Assembly: GCA_045837725.1 (NCBI GenBank)
Contig: JBEWZL010000302.1
Coordinates: forward strand, 124,001-188,000
From: Vermamoeba vermiformis
Lineage: Eukaryota; Tubulinea; Echinamoebida
Reading direction: 5' to 3'
DNA: 64,000 nucleotides
Part shown: piece by piece, positions 29,597 to 43,520 of the stretch
Layout of the letters: each line of letters begins with the position of its first letter
Position numbering within the stretch: position 1 is the stretch's first letter
Notes under the pieces: generated by a model
The model's input: the letters and a program-made list of their open reading frames with translations, nothing else
Databases searched by the model: none
What the model was told of the DNA's origin: nothing
Position numbers and translations under genes: made by a program

Positions 29597-29716
29597 CAAG
29601 CATGCTTGTAGAATATGATAAATTCTCTCCATTGAAAATAGTTTATTTATTTACTCAGAATTACACTGTAATTATCTATTCTAATACTTGCGTATCGATC
29701 CAATAGATCTGCCGCT

Positions 29717-30069
29717 TTAAATTGTAAGTGAATTTGTTTGCGAAGGAGATTGCAAAGGCACTCTGTAGACAGCAGTGGGCGTTATTATCACCGTGCCAGT
29801 CCATCCTTGAAGGTTTGCAGGCACAGTTAGGAGTTGCACATTTGCAGCGTTATTAGTAGTCTGTTGCTCGGCAGGCTTATCATTGAATTGCTCTTGATCT
29901 TTTCCGACAAAGTTTCTAGTACTTTAATGTACTTATCAGCCAACACGGACTTTTCTTGTTGCAGCACCTTGACTTGGTCAGTTAACTCTTCGTTCTTTAG
30001 CTTCATGCTCTCACACAGTCGGGTGAGCTTCTCTACGGTTTCGTTCCAACTAAGATTTGCTTCGGACAT
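29717..30069 (-). CDS. Small coiled-coil protein (with an apparent 1-nt frameshift)
   Basis: From ATG 30069: MSEANLSWNETVEKLTRL, then a heptad-rich helix (LKNEELTDQVKVLQQEKSVL ...VLETLSEK). The uninterrupted frame stops at 29827, but at AAAA (minus strand, about 29906-29903) a one-base shift would continue into KDQEQFNDKPAEQQTTNN and a Thr/Val-rich end (LQGWTGTVIITPTAVYRV) stopping at 29717. That second frame is protein-like and lacks other explanation, so either an A is missing in the sequence or the frame shifts in the cell. The product would be about 117 residues; a centrosomal, spindle or BLOC-type subunit is possible but not shown. Confidence 0.55.
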
Positions 30070-30654
30070 TTGTTGCGTTGTGTTGCTTCTTTGGCTTGGA
30101 AATAAAAAATGCACCGGAACTAGAAAAACAGATCTGCGAATTTGACGCAAAGCTGCAAACTAATCAGAGATTACGCGGTGCACTTTCAAACGAACAGTAC
30201 AACCATAACTGAGCCTTACTATTTGTGTGTATGCTCGATTCGCTGCTGGATCTGATCCCACGGACAGCCCACACTCGTTAAGAATAAGAATAGAAGAGAT
30301 TATTACCAATGTTTTTTATTATGAGTTGACAAGGGTTAAAAGTATTAATAAACAAGAATTCGTTTTTTTCAAATAAATACAAAAAAATCGCAACAACAAC
30401 TAGTAGATAAAGATAGTGTAAAACCATAGTGAAGGTTTTGAGTTAAAGGGTGATTGAGTGACAAATACGTCGAGTGTTTTTGTGTCGTTGACGATTTGCT
30501 TTGTATTTACAGAAAGAACGAACAGAAACTTACGAAGACAAGCCGAGATCCACCGCTCAAAAAAATAACAAATCAGATTTCCTTTTTTGGATCTCTGATT
30601 CGTTGCTTTCAGAGCGACAGATCCGTCTTGCCTTCGTAAGTTCCTATTCATCCT
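30070..30654. other. Intergenic region upstream of the small coiled-coil gene
   Basis: Contains the promoter of the minus-strand coiled-coil gene and the 3' flank of the DDX3 gene, which reads on the same strand. The ORFs here are short and lack protein character. Some GATC sites (GGATCTGATCCC, near 30249). Nothing else recognised. Confidence 0.4.
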
Positions 30655-33327
<2,673 letters not shown>

Positions 33328-33724
33328 CGTGTTGTTAAGTTAAATAAGTGATAAAAAATGGGCGAAGCAAATTTTTTGGTTTTTGGTCTTGTCCCTCCGC
33401 ATTATTTTTTTGGCCTGGAAATTCAAAGCAAATTCGCAATTCAGAATGAAACCTCGTCAATTGTTCCATCGAGTACCTTTTAATTGAGATCGAACCGAAC
33501 TGTCAGATCTTAAGACCGATCGGATGCAGTCAAGATTCACTCGTCTGATCTTGCCCTAATTGATTCAATTTCGAGCAATATTACATTCAATGACTATAAA
33601 CATGGTAGCATACTTAATGTTGTCATTGACCATCTTCGTCTTGGATCGGATCCCGATCGGAATAATAAGTGAACGTATTAATTAAGGGAAAATACCATTT
33701 ACTTGGCCTCGCGACACATTGTAT
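33328..33724. other. Gap between DDX3 and Hsp110 genes
   Basis: Promoter of the DDX3 gene and 3' flank of the Hsp110 gene, both on the minus strand. A cluster of GATC sites occurs at 33641-33660 (TTGGATCGGATCCCGATCGG). No ORF is supported. Confidence 0.4.
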
Positions 33725-36667
33725 TTAATCGACTTCCATCTTCTCAGAACCAGGAGCGGCAGCATTATTAGAGCTTGCTGCTCCAGTGTTTTCCGGATTT
33801 GCTTGAGTTTGCTCGGGTTGAGGTTGGGCGGCATTTGGGGCTTCGCCTTCCTTAGGAGCCTCCTTAGGGGTCTCCTTAGGCTTGGGCTTAGGCTTGTTCA
33901 TAATACCGTTGCCGAAAATGCGCAAGTTATTCGTTCGTTCCTTGAGATCCTTGGTAAGCAAAACTGGATCTTGGTAAGATTGCAAAGTAGCTTGCTTGTC
34001 AGCTTGTTCCTTGATCAATGAAGCCACACGCTCGCATTCAGCAAGAAGCTTCTCGCGGTCGGCAGATTCAATGTGATCGTAGGCAGGATCGGTGGAGGCA
34101 GCCTTGCCCTTGTATTCACCAATAACTTGCCAGAACTCGTTCAAAGCAGCAGGTCGGGTCTCAGATTCGTTGAATCGAACGGCAACCTTGTCTCCAACAG
34201 CCTTCAATTCGGCCAACTTCTTTTCGTAAACTTGTTTGGTTTGTTCTTCTTCGTACAACCAGTCTTCAGTGGCGCTCAATTGGCTGTAGAAAGTGTCTTT
34301 GTCAGCGGGGGCAATGAACTTCTCCCATGAGCCGTTCAACTTGTCCTTAGTGTCATAAACGTAGGCCTCAACGGCGTTACGAGCATCGTTGGTAGCAATG
34401 ACTTCCATGTCAATCTTGTGCATGTCACTTTCGACCTTGATGCACTTTTGAATTTCAGCAGAGCTCAAGCCGAAGCTCTTCAAAGTCTCCAACTTGCAAG
34501 GAGTGTATCTGGTAACAACCTTCTTGACCATCTTGGGTTCCTTCTTCTCGCCTTCCTTCATGGCAGCATCTCCGTCAGCTTGAGCGGTGGGTTCGGGGGA
34601 CTTGGGAGCCTCTTCGGGGACAAGCTCTTCAATATCTTCAACCAATTCGGGGCTCTCGGCAGTGACGAGACCGTTCAAGTCCAATCGGACCTTCAAACGG
34701 ACTTCAATCTTGCCGGCGGCGTTTTGAGGGTTGGGAATACCCTTGACGACATAAGAGGCCAAGCATTGAGGAGTGCCAGGAGGGAGCTTAGTGGGGTCAG
34801 TGTACCTGGCATCGACTTGGAATGGAGAAGTATCCTTGCGAGGGAATGTGACGTGTTTGGGAGCAGGCATGGGGTTGTATTTCTTGAACAACTCGACGCT
34901 CTTCTCTTGGGTGTCGTTGGCGTTATCGTGGCTCTTCCAAGCAACGGTGACTGAGTATTGAGTGCCGTCGATGATGGTGTAGTCACGCACTCTGAATTTA
35001 GGGCTCAAGATGGCGCATTGCAAAGCGGCACCCTTGGCGATGTTTTCTTCGGCGTTGGTAGTTTGGCTGAGTTCTCTGTTGAAGAAGGTCTTGAGGGCGT
35101 TTTGAACGACTTGGGCACGAGAAGAACCACCCAAAATTTCAATGGCGTTGAACTTGTCGGCAGCAATACCGCACTCTTCCAACACTTCCTTGATGGGTTG
35201 AAGAATACCAGGGATGACATCACTCTTTTCAATCAATTCCATAAACTCTTCACGCTTCATCAACATAGCGAAGTCAATCTCGCCAATCAAGCATTCGATG
35301 TTAACAGCGGCAGTGGGGTTCATGTTCAAAGTCTTCTTGACCTTCTCGGCGGTAGCCAAGATACGTTTCCAGGCACGAGGGTTAGTGCGAGGATCTGTCT
35401 TGTGTTTGGCTTGGAAGGCGTCGGCAATGTAGTTAGAGAGGACCCAATCGATGTTACGACCGCCCATATTTCTGTTGAAGGATTGAGAAAGGATCTTGAA
35501 CTTGTCCTTGTGGAATTCAACGGCAGCAACGTTGGTGTTAGCGTAGCCGACGTCAACGAAGAGAACCTTAAGAGGCTCGTTGTCAGGAATGTTTGTCTTG
35601 TAAATACCATATGAAAGAGCGCCTGAAAATTCGAATTAGAAACTGGTTCACAAGCGGAGAGAATATTATTTAAAAATTTCGGTCGATTAGTTTGCTGCTT
35701 GGTAAAGCGGGGGTAATGAATACTTACATGCAGTCATATCGTTAACAATACGCATGCAGTTGAGACCGGCAATTTGGCAGGCGTCCAACATGGCACGGCG
35801 TTGAAGATCAGTCCAATAGCCCGGGACGGACACGACGACTTCTGAAACTTTAGCGCCAGTACCCTTTTCGGCAAGACCTCTCAATTGAACGAGCATCATA
35901 GCAGCGAGTTGTTCTGGCAAGACAATAACCTTTTCTCCTTTGTACATGACCTAAAAGGATCGGATCGTCAGAAAAAAACTCTGAATTAATTGAATATGCA
36001 GAAAATGTACGAAAAATACAATTATTATTAATGGCGCAAATTAAATATTTTTTTGTGTCGGTTATTGTTCAAGAAGTCATCTATGCGTGGCGCCACGTAA
36101 GCGTGACCAGCTAAACCGATCACGAAAAAAACTTTCCTTCAATAGCGTGAAATAATATCTGAATAATTGTACATACCTCAAGGCCAATTTTATCGTCGGG
36201 CAAAGGGACAACTGGAGGGTTTCCAAGCATGGGCAATTCGGCTTGAAGATCCGCATCCCATTTTCTGCCAAGGAGTCTCTTAATTTGTCCGACAGTATTC
36301 TTCATGTTAGTCAATTGCTAATAAAAATATGTCAGATTTATGCGTAATTAATGGTTGACGATAAGAATTTAATTAGATTGGGTGGATCTGTCGCTTACCT
36401 GCACAGAGCCAGCTTCACCAACAAAGCGTTGCTTGTCGCCAAAACCGACGACGGCACTAATAAATAAGAAAAGTTAGTCCGGTGGTTGGGAAGTAAAATA
36501 CAAGACTAAATCCCAGATGTCTATCACAAACAGTGAGCTGAACAGATCAAGAATACTTACGGAGTCTGTCGGCTGGAGGTCTCGTTCATGAGAACGTCAA
36601 TACCTCCCTTTTGGGCAGCAGCGACAACGCAAACACTAGTACCAAAGTCAAAACCTACTGTAGCCAT
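33725..36667 (-). CDS. Hsp110-family chaperone (HSPA4/Sse1 type)
   Basis: Nucleotide-exchange factor for Hsp70 and holdase, cytosolic. From ATG 36667: ATVGFDFGTSVCVVAA (phosphate-1 loop), VVVSVPGYWTDLQRRAMLD, GLNCMRIVNDMTA, then KVLFVDVGYANTNVA and NMGGRNIDWVL, GEIDF, and IEILGGSSRAQVVQ. The divergent DFGTS and GYWTD forms, together with an extended C-terminus containing an acidic insertion (DIEELVPEEAP), mark Hsp110 rather than Hsp70. The C-terminal helical bundle has WLYEEEQTKQVYEKKL. The tail is Pro/Lys/Gln-rich and ends EKMEVD, like the Hsp110/Hsp70 acidic terminus. Six exons, the last one very long (to 33725). About 840 residues, the usual length. Confidence 0.94.
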
Positions 36668-37091
36668 TTCGATCTAACTTTTCAACAGCAAAAATACGTT
36701 TCCTTTTTGGTGTGTTGTGGTTGATATAGCAAAATAAAGAATTACAGACTTCACGAGTTTCGGTTTTTGCTCTCGCCCAAAAATTCTTGTTTTCATCAAT
36801 TTCGTGGAGTTTTGCTTTGGTTTTCATTTAGTTTTCGCTGGAATACTGCGGATCTTGGACCGAAACTGAAACGGTGCCGCACTCGCATTGACTACGCTAT
36901 GAGTGTTCAGAGAAGTCTTATGAAGTTACACGCTTACTTTTGCCGCAATTTTTTATTCGCAACGCGACCGCCAAGATCCGTGTAGTCACGTATTAGTTAC
37001 AACCGCTCGCTGTACACGCTAGTTGAGCTAGAATACACTTGTTACGTTGAGCAAACAAGAATTGGAGCAAAAAAGCGACCAAGAGCATCGC
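36668..37091. other. Gap between Hsp110 and eIF3a genes
   Basis: Promoter of the Hsp110 gene and 3' flank of eIF3a. Repeated GTTTTCG/CGAAAA and TTTTCGCTGG-type segments occur near 36750-36850, which could contain heat-shock elements, but I did not find a clear nGAAnnTTCn array. No ORF is supported. Confidence 0.35.
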
Positions 37092-40000
37092 TTATTTCTT
37101 TTTCTTGGGACCAGCAGTCTCCCAGCCATCATCTCCACCAGACTTCTCGGCAGGGGCGTTCGAGGATCTGTTGTTGTTGCCGGGGCCCTTGTTGTCGCGT
37201 CTCCAGCCTTCATCACGAGGAGGACGAGTGCTTCCACCAGTGTTGGAACGAGGGGCATCAGAGCGAGGAGCATCACGAGGAGGTCTCTCGTCACGAGGAG
37301 CGTCACGAGGGGGACGGTCATCTCTGTTTGAGCGCCATCCGCCTTCCTTGGGTTCATCACGACGCCATTTGTCCTCTTTGGGAGCATCACGAGGTTGCTC
37401 GGGGCGAGGAGGTCTCTCTTCACGAGGAGCGTCACGAGGAGGACGGTCATCTCGGTTCGAGCGCCAGCCACCTTCTTTAGGCTCGTCACGGCGCCACTTG
37501 TCTTCCTTTGGAGCATCACGAGGTTGCTCGGAGCGAGGAGGACGTTCGTCTCTGTTGGAACGCCAGCCACCTTCTTTAGGCTCGTCGCGGCGCCATTTGT
37601 CTTCCTTAGGAGCATCACGGGGTTGCTCAGAACGAGGAGGACGTTCGTCTCTGTTCGAGCGCCAGCCACCTTCTTTAGGCTCATCACGACGCCATTTGTC
37701 CTCTCTGGGTTCATCGCGAGGACGCTCATCACGAGGACGCTCCTCACGGCGCCACTTATCTTCTCTAGGTTCATCGCGAGGACGGTCATCACGAGGACGC
37801 TCCTCACGGCGAGGCTCTTGATCGGAACGAGAATTGTCACGTCTCCAGCCCTTGTCTTCGACTCTCTCAGTGCGTTCAGCACGTCTGGGCTCTTCATCAG
37901 CTTGCTCAGACTGCTCAGTGGGGGCAGGAGTAGCCTCGGGCTTGCGCTCACGTCTCCAGCCCTTGTCTTCAGGTCTGTCAACACGAACACCTTCGCTCTT
38001 GGGAGGAATGAAGGCAGCTTCGGGGTTGCGTGCTGAAGGAGGTCTATATTTGCCGTCAGAAGCACCGGGACGTCTCCAAGGACCTTCGGCAGCGCGGGCG
38101 GCTTCGTTGGCCTTGGCATCCTTCTCGCGTTGTTCGCGGATCTCCTTGTCGCGGGCTTCACGAGCCTCGGCGGCAATGCGAGCTTGTTCCTCGCGTTCCT
38201 TGGCGGCCTCTTCTTCTTCCTTCAGGCGTTGAGCCTCGCGGATCTTAGCCTCCTCTTCTTGTTTCTTTCTTTGCTCTCTGAAAGCAGCAAGTTTCTTTTC
38301 GCGTTCGGTGTTGAGTCTTTCGTACTCTTCCTTTCGGCTAGCCATAATCTTGTTGATGAAGGAGCTGCGGTCGGCTTCAATGCGCTTCAATCTCTCACGA
38401 TCGCGTTGAGCGTTCTCGTAGGCTTGCTTGTGAGTCTCGAGGAACTTGACGCGTTGCTGTTGCCAGTGAGCTTTTTCGCTCTCTTGGCGCTTCTTGTACT
38501 CTTCGAGCAAGACAGGGACTTCAGCCTCGCGACGAGCACGGTTCAAGTGGTCGAGGCGCATGGCAGCGTCGTGGAGTTTTTGCTCAGACTTTTCGCGTTC
38601 GCTTTGGATCTTTTGAAGTTGGATCTTGACGAAGTTGCTAGGATCGTGAGCAATCAACTCTTCTTCTTGCTTGCTAAGCTTGCTCTTGGTAGTAGTGGCC
38701 AAACGTTGAGCAATGGCAAGAGCGTCACGTTGTTCGGCCTCCTTCTTCTCCTTGGCAAGGCGCTTTTGTTGTTCTTCGGCAGCCTTTTGAGCAGCAATAG
38801 CCTTTTGACGTTCGGCAGCTTCCTTTTGCTTGGCTTGCTCCAATTGAGCAATCTTCTTGGCTTGTTCGGCCTCTTGAGCTTCGCGGATCTCCTTGATCTT
38901 TTCGATGATAGATCTTCTGTTGAGAGTGCGCTTGTGCTCAGCCTCAAGACCCTTCAAGACGCTAGCCCAACCCTTGCGGCGAGCCTCAGCGGCTTGAACG
39001 CGCTTCTCTTCGGGAGTGATGAGAGAAACGACCTTGGCCAAGTTCTTGGCGGCTTGGACGACCTTAGACTTGGTTCTGTCGTTTTGAAGAGTTGAGATCT
39101 GGAAGATCATGACGTTGTGACGGTGATCGACGCGGGCCTCAACTTGCTTGTTCAAAACAACGCGAACGGCAAGCTTCTCAGCTTCTTGGGGTTGAACGAA
39201 GTCAGCCAACTTGTACAAACGAGGCAATTCGATCTTTTGGTAAACTTCAGACAATTGATTCAACAATTTGCCGAAGCCCAAATGAGAAATGCTCTTAGTG
39301 TACTGCTTAAGGGCGTCTTGAGAGGCGATGAAGTCAAGCTTGTGCTTCAAAGTAGGGCCAAATTCAAGAGGATGGAACTTTTGTTCAAAGATGTTGTAAA
39401 GATCCGAAAGCTCGGGCAAGACAGTCTTTGTGATGTCCTTAGCCAACTATGAAGCAGTATTAGTGCCAAAGTCGATATTTGGTTACGGCATCATTACTTA
39501 CCAAGTCTTGGATCAAACCTTCGCGCTTGTCGATCGAGAAGTTCAACAAACCAGCCATACGAGCATTGCGCTCCTTTTGTGTATCAAATTCGCCCATGAA
39601 TTCGTCCTCCTCTTCGCGCACAACAGGGACCGACAAAGCGGCCAACAAAACTTGAGAAGCCAAACTAAAGATCGCGGATTAGATCCAGTAACAAACGTTT
39701 CAAAGATGTTACTCACATTCGAGATTCGTCAGCAGACAACTCGGAGTGTACTTGCTTGAGTTCGTAGTATTTGTTCCAAGCATAAGCGTGGTACAAGTAA
39801 CCCTCGGACACCCAGAAGATGCGAGCCAACTTCTCGTAGTAGTTCATCAACATGTGAGCGGTAGGAGCCTTCTTCGATGTGACGATAAGATTGTTAATAT
39901 CTTCGGCAGTTCTGAAAGCTTCTTGCCACAATTCGAGGCTGGTAGCAGTGTTAAGTTGAGCGAATCTGATCTCCAATTGGAATTGAACAGTATCGCTTGA

Positions 40001-40997
40001 TTCTAATTGTTTTTGTTTAGTCAAGACTTGCAAATGGCTGCGCAACAAGTCATTGAGACGCTTGAATTCGTTAGTTCTCTTGTATCGTAAGCAAAAATCG
40101 AAAGCTTGTGTGGTGGTTTCTTTGTACATTCCTTCTAACTTCATATTGTTTCGCAAAATTTCTAAGATGGTTCTGTATGTTTCCCATAAAAATTTCAGCC
40201 AGGGAGTAACGATCTCTCTGTCTGTACGATCCTACAAAAAAAATGCATGTCAGCAATGGTTCTCATGGAAAAATAGGGCAATAATCGATATAAATCGATC
40301 AAAAAATGACGTACCTTGGTGTCTTCACCAGAAACAGCTCGTAACAGCTGTTCAGCCGAGAAGTCTTCTTCAAGATCTTCAACCTCAAGTAAGATACCTT
40401 CGGCTTTTGTTTGTGCCTCTCTGTTATATCATAATTATTATTTGCACGATCATTGCAACGATAGAATTAATAATTAATTGAGAATTAGAAAGAGATCGAA
40501 TCTGATCGTTTCAAAAAATTATTCTTACCTTGCGGCAGCGGTGGCGCTTTCCAAAAAGGTCTTCAACACAACTTCCAACGACGAGGGAATCTGTTGTGTG
40601 ATGATTCTGTATTGGTGCAAGCCGTCCTTGGCTTGCTTGCCGCGTTGGAGAGCAACGCAAAGCTCGATGAACTTGACCATAATCTTCTCGCTCATCTTGC
40701 TCCAAGTACGATTTCTCTTTGACGTAACCTGTTCATAGAGGAAATCGACTGCTTCTGCCTTTTGGCCGGCAGCTGCGAGATCTGAAAAGATTTGGATTTG
40801 TCAGATTTTAATTAATAATTATGGATAGTGGCACAATAAATCGTGATATTAATTATTATTACCACGATTGTATTGTATTGAATTTAATTCAGAAAATCGT
40901 GACATAAGATCGCATGAATCTTGGTTGTATTGCACGGGCTCCAATAATTACCTTCAGCTCGCTTTAGAACATATTCGGGTTTACCCTTAGCATTCAT
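37092..40997 (-). CDS. eIF3a: Translation initiation factor eIF3 subunit a
   Basis: Scaffold subunit of eIF3, which binds the 40S ribosome. From ATG 40997 ([15 protein letters not shown]): helical N-terminal repeats ([48 protein letters not shown]), the PCI domain ([17 protein letters not shown]), then a long charged coiled coil ([17 protein letters not shown]) and a C-terminal repeat domain. That domain holds about seven copies of a unit of roughly 30 residues with [18 protein letters not shown] and [12 protein letters not shown]; other eIF3a proteins also have Arg/Asp-rich decapeptide repeats there, but this unit is different. Ends KKKK. About 1,150 residues in six exons. It shares a 142-bp divergent promoter with eIF3l. 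Confidence 0.96.
37260..37810. repeat. Tandem repeat encoding the eIF3a C-terminal units
   Basis: Imperfect direct repeat of roughly 93-100 bp, in about four well-conserved copies (37300-37680) and shorter versions to 37810, each carrying GGACG(T/G)TC and CGCCACTTGTC-type blocks. Copies differ mainly at synonymous positions. The segment is also open in antisense frames, which I regard as a by-product of the composition. Confidence 0.7.
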
Positions 40998-41139
40998 TAT
41001 TATAATTGATGGATAAAAAATGAGAACAGGCCAGAAAAAAGTTTTTATGGCGTTGTTAAGCCGCCCTGGTCCTGGTCCTGGCTTAACTGGATCTGAACAT
41101 TTTCTCGCTATTCTTGTTTTCGTATTGTAAAGATCAATC
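40998..41139. promoter_or_regulatory. Bidirectional promoter, eIF3a / eIF3l
   Basis: Only 142 bp separate the eIF3a ATG (40997, minus) from the eIF3l ATG (41140, plus). The gap contains a CCTGGT triple repeat (about 41065-41080) and TAAG/CTTAAC tracts. Both products are subunits of one complex, so a shared promoter would keep them balanced. Confidence 0.65.
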
Positions 41140-43145
41140 ATGGCTGACGATAAATTGAGCTGGAGCGAGCAAGTCGAGAAGCAAGCTAACGAAATCCCAG
41201 ATCAAGTCAAAAACTTCATCCTGGGCTTCCAGCAAGCAATCAAGGACCAAAATATCGCCCAAATTACTCAAAACTACGACAATAATTGGAATAAATTGAC
41301 GGACAAGTTTTACAAGCAAACAGAATGGCCCAGCGTTGATAATGTTGCTCCTTTGGTTAACGAAGGTAGGATTAATTATTAATTGAACGTAATAATCATT
41401 GATTGATATTCTATCATGCCATCTGTATTATGCGCGATATATTATTGATGCAAATAATTTTTTAACTGTTGAGAGAAAAGCACAAAAAATTTATGGATGC
41501 GATTTGATCTGATACGCTTTTATTACCTCCAAATCTAATAATACTTTACAGATAAGACATTTTTGTGCTTTTACAAAGAGTTGTGGACTCGCCACTTGTT
41601 CTCTCGCCTCCACACTCACGCCACAATCGAACACCGCTTCAAGGCTTGGGAGAACTACTGCGAGTTGTTCAACTTCTTGATCAGTAAGTCACATTATGAA
41701 ATATTAGAAACGCGTGTTTAATTGTTTGTCTAGATGCTGACAAAGGTCTCGAATTGGATCTGCCCAACCAATGGATTTGGGACATCATTGACGAGTTTAT
41801 CTACCAATTCCAAGAGTTTTGCCAATACAGATCTAAGTTAAAGAACAAGACCCCTGAAGACCTCGCCAAGTTGAAGGCCAATCCTCAAGTACGATACAGA
41901 AAATTGGACCTCGAGTCACCGATCTGATCTAATTATGTTATTCCAGGTCTGGAGCATTCAAGGTGTTCTCAAGTACTTGCAATCCCTCATCGACAAATCC
42001 AACATTCTTAAGACTTTGGAGAAGGAGAAACAAAAGCAAAGGTTCGTCTACAAATTAATCAAACATTCTGATTTGCGATCTGGATCTAACGTGTTCTTGT
42101 CTCATTAGCGGTGCTGAAGTTGAAGACGACAAATCTGAAGGATTCGATTTTGCTTCTCAAACTTTGTTCAAGATGCTCGGTTACTTCAGCATCGTTGGTT
42201 TGTGCAGAGTTCACTGCATGTTGGGCGACTACTACATGGCCTTGAAAGTTCTCTCTCCTATTGACTTCAACAAGAAGGGTCTCTACACTAAGGTCATCGC
42301 CTGCTATATCACTCTTTACTACTACATGGGCTTCGCTTACATGATGACTCGTCGCTTCGTGGATGCCATTAAGACTTTCTCCAGCGTTTTGCTTTACATT
42401 TCCAGAACTCGTCAACCTCACACTAAGTCATACCAACACGATTTGGTAAGTATTAATCACGTTAGAGGTCTTCAAGTGTTCTAACGTGCCTTTTCAGATC
42501 GCCAAGAAGAACGAGCAAATGTACGCTTTGTTGGCAATTTTGATTTCATTCTGCCCTCAACGTATTGACGAGCACGTTAACAACGTCTTGAGAGAGAAGC
42601 ACGCCGATAACATGCAACGCATGCAAAAGGGGTAAGCCGATAAATCTGGTAGATTTTACGACATGCTAGATCTAACGCGCTGCAGAGAGTTGAAGATTGC
42701 TGATGACTTGATGATTGCTGCCTGCCCTAAGTTCATCAATCCCTCTGTCACCATCGACGATGACAGCACTCGTGACCCCATGAAGCTTCAAATTAAGATT
42801 TTCTTGAACGAGCTCGAACAACAGATCAAGCTCCCTACCTTGCGCTCTTATTTGAAGTTGTACACTACTATTGGCATCTCTAAGTTGGCTTCCCTCTTGG
42901 AAATCAAAGAAGACGACGAGGCTTTGCGAACATACTTGTTGGCCTTCACTCACAAAAACAGAAATTTGGTTTCTGGTGGCGGATCTCCCTCCGAAGGCAA
43001 GTGGGCTTCCTCATCTGACATTGAATTCTATATTGACAAGGATATGATCCATATTGTCGACACTAAGGCTGTCAGACGATACGGAGAGTTCTTTACTCGT
43101 CAATTCAACAAGTTGGACGAAATTATTGCTGACATTAGCGAGTAA
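41140..43145 (+). CDS. eIF3l: Translation initiation factor eIF3 subunit l
   Basis: PCI-type subunit of eIF3. From ATG 41140 (MADDKLSWSEQVEKQANE), seven exons. Recognisable blocks: FYKELWTRHLFSRL, WENYCELFNFL, YQFQEFCQYRSKL, QTLFKMLGYFSIVGLCRVH, LGDYYMALKVLSPIDFNKKG, TYYYMGFAYMMTRRFVDAI (approximate reading), YAFTHK-like LLAFTHKNRNL and a C-terminal segment DIEFYIDKDMIHIVDTK, the end of the PCI fold. About 540 residues; human eIF3l has about 564. It is transcribed away from eIF3a over a 142-bp promoter. Confidence 0.95.
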
Positions 43146-43520
43146 GCTCGATCTAGTTAATGAAAAGCTTAATGCAACGAACCATTTTGCAACTTGACTA
43201 TTACCGCGAAATAAAAATAACGTTAAAAGTAAGGATTAATGTCATTAAACTGATGCACGGGCTAGCGAATCCACGTGAAACACCAAATCCGGTAATGAAA
43301 GTTGTTTTGGCAGGTTTAAGCATATTAAGGGCAGTTGCACGGTGCTTTGAGTCGGGGATAACTTATTTAGGTCTGTTCCACGCCGATTCTCGAGAAGTTT
43401 GGAAAATTTTCGTAGTTTTTCTATGACCGAGAGAAATGTTTGCGCTTTTTTGGCATTCCCACTAGACTTTTGAATATTGACCACAATTGAGAATAGCATT
43501 TATTCTTATTGTTGTTACCA
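43146..43520. other. Gap between eIF3l and exportin-1
   Basis: Holds a Lys/Arg-rich 88-codon ORF (43160-43426) that I do not accept as a gene because it has no protein-like features. Promoter of exportin-1 assumed. Confidence 0.35.

Noticed and set aside
34958-35614. Long plus-strand ORF antisense to the Hsp110 gene
   Set aside because: The minus-strand frame encodes clear Hsp110 sequence; the antisense frame is a by-product of codon bias and has no domain.
37105-39095. Several long plus-strand ORFs (for example 37105-37821 and 38130-39095) antisense to eIF3a
   Set aside because: They run opposite the highly repetitive, charged eIF3a C-terminus; Ser/Arg/Leu-rich antisense frames arise from that composition.
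43160-43426. 88-codon ORF upstream of exportin-1
   Set aside because: No recognisable feature, lies in the probable promoter and has a composition like its surroundings.
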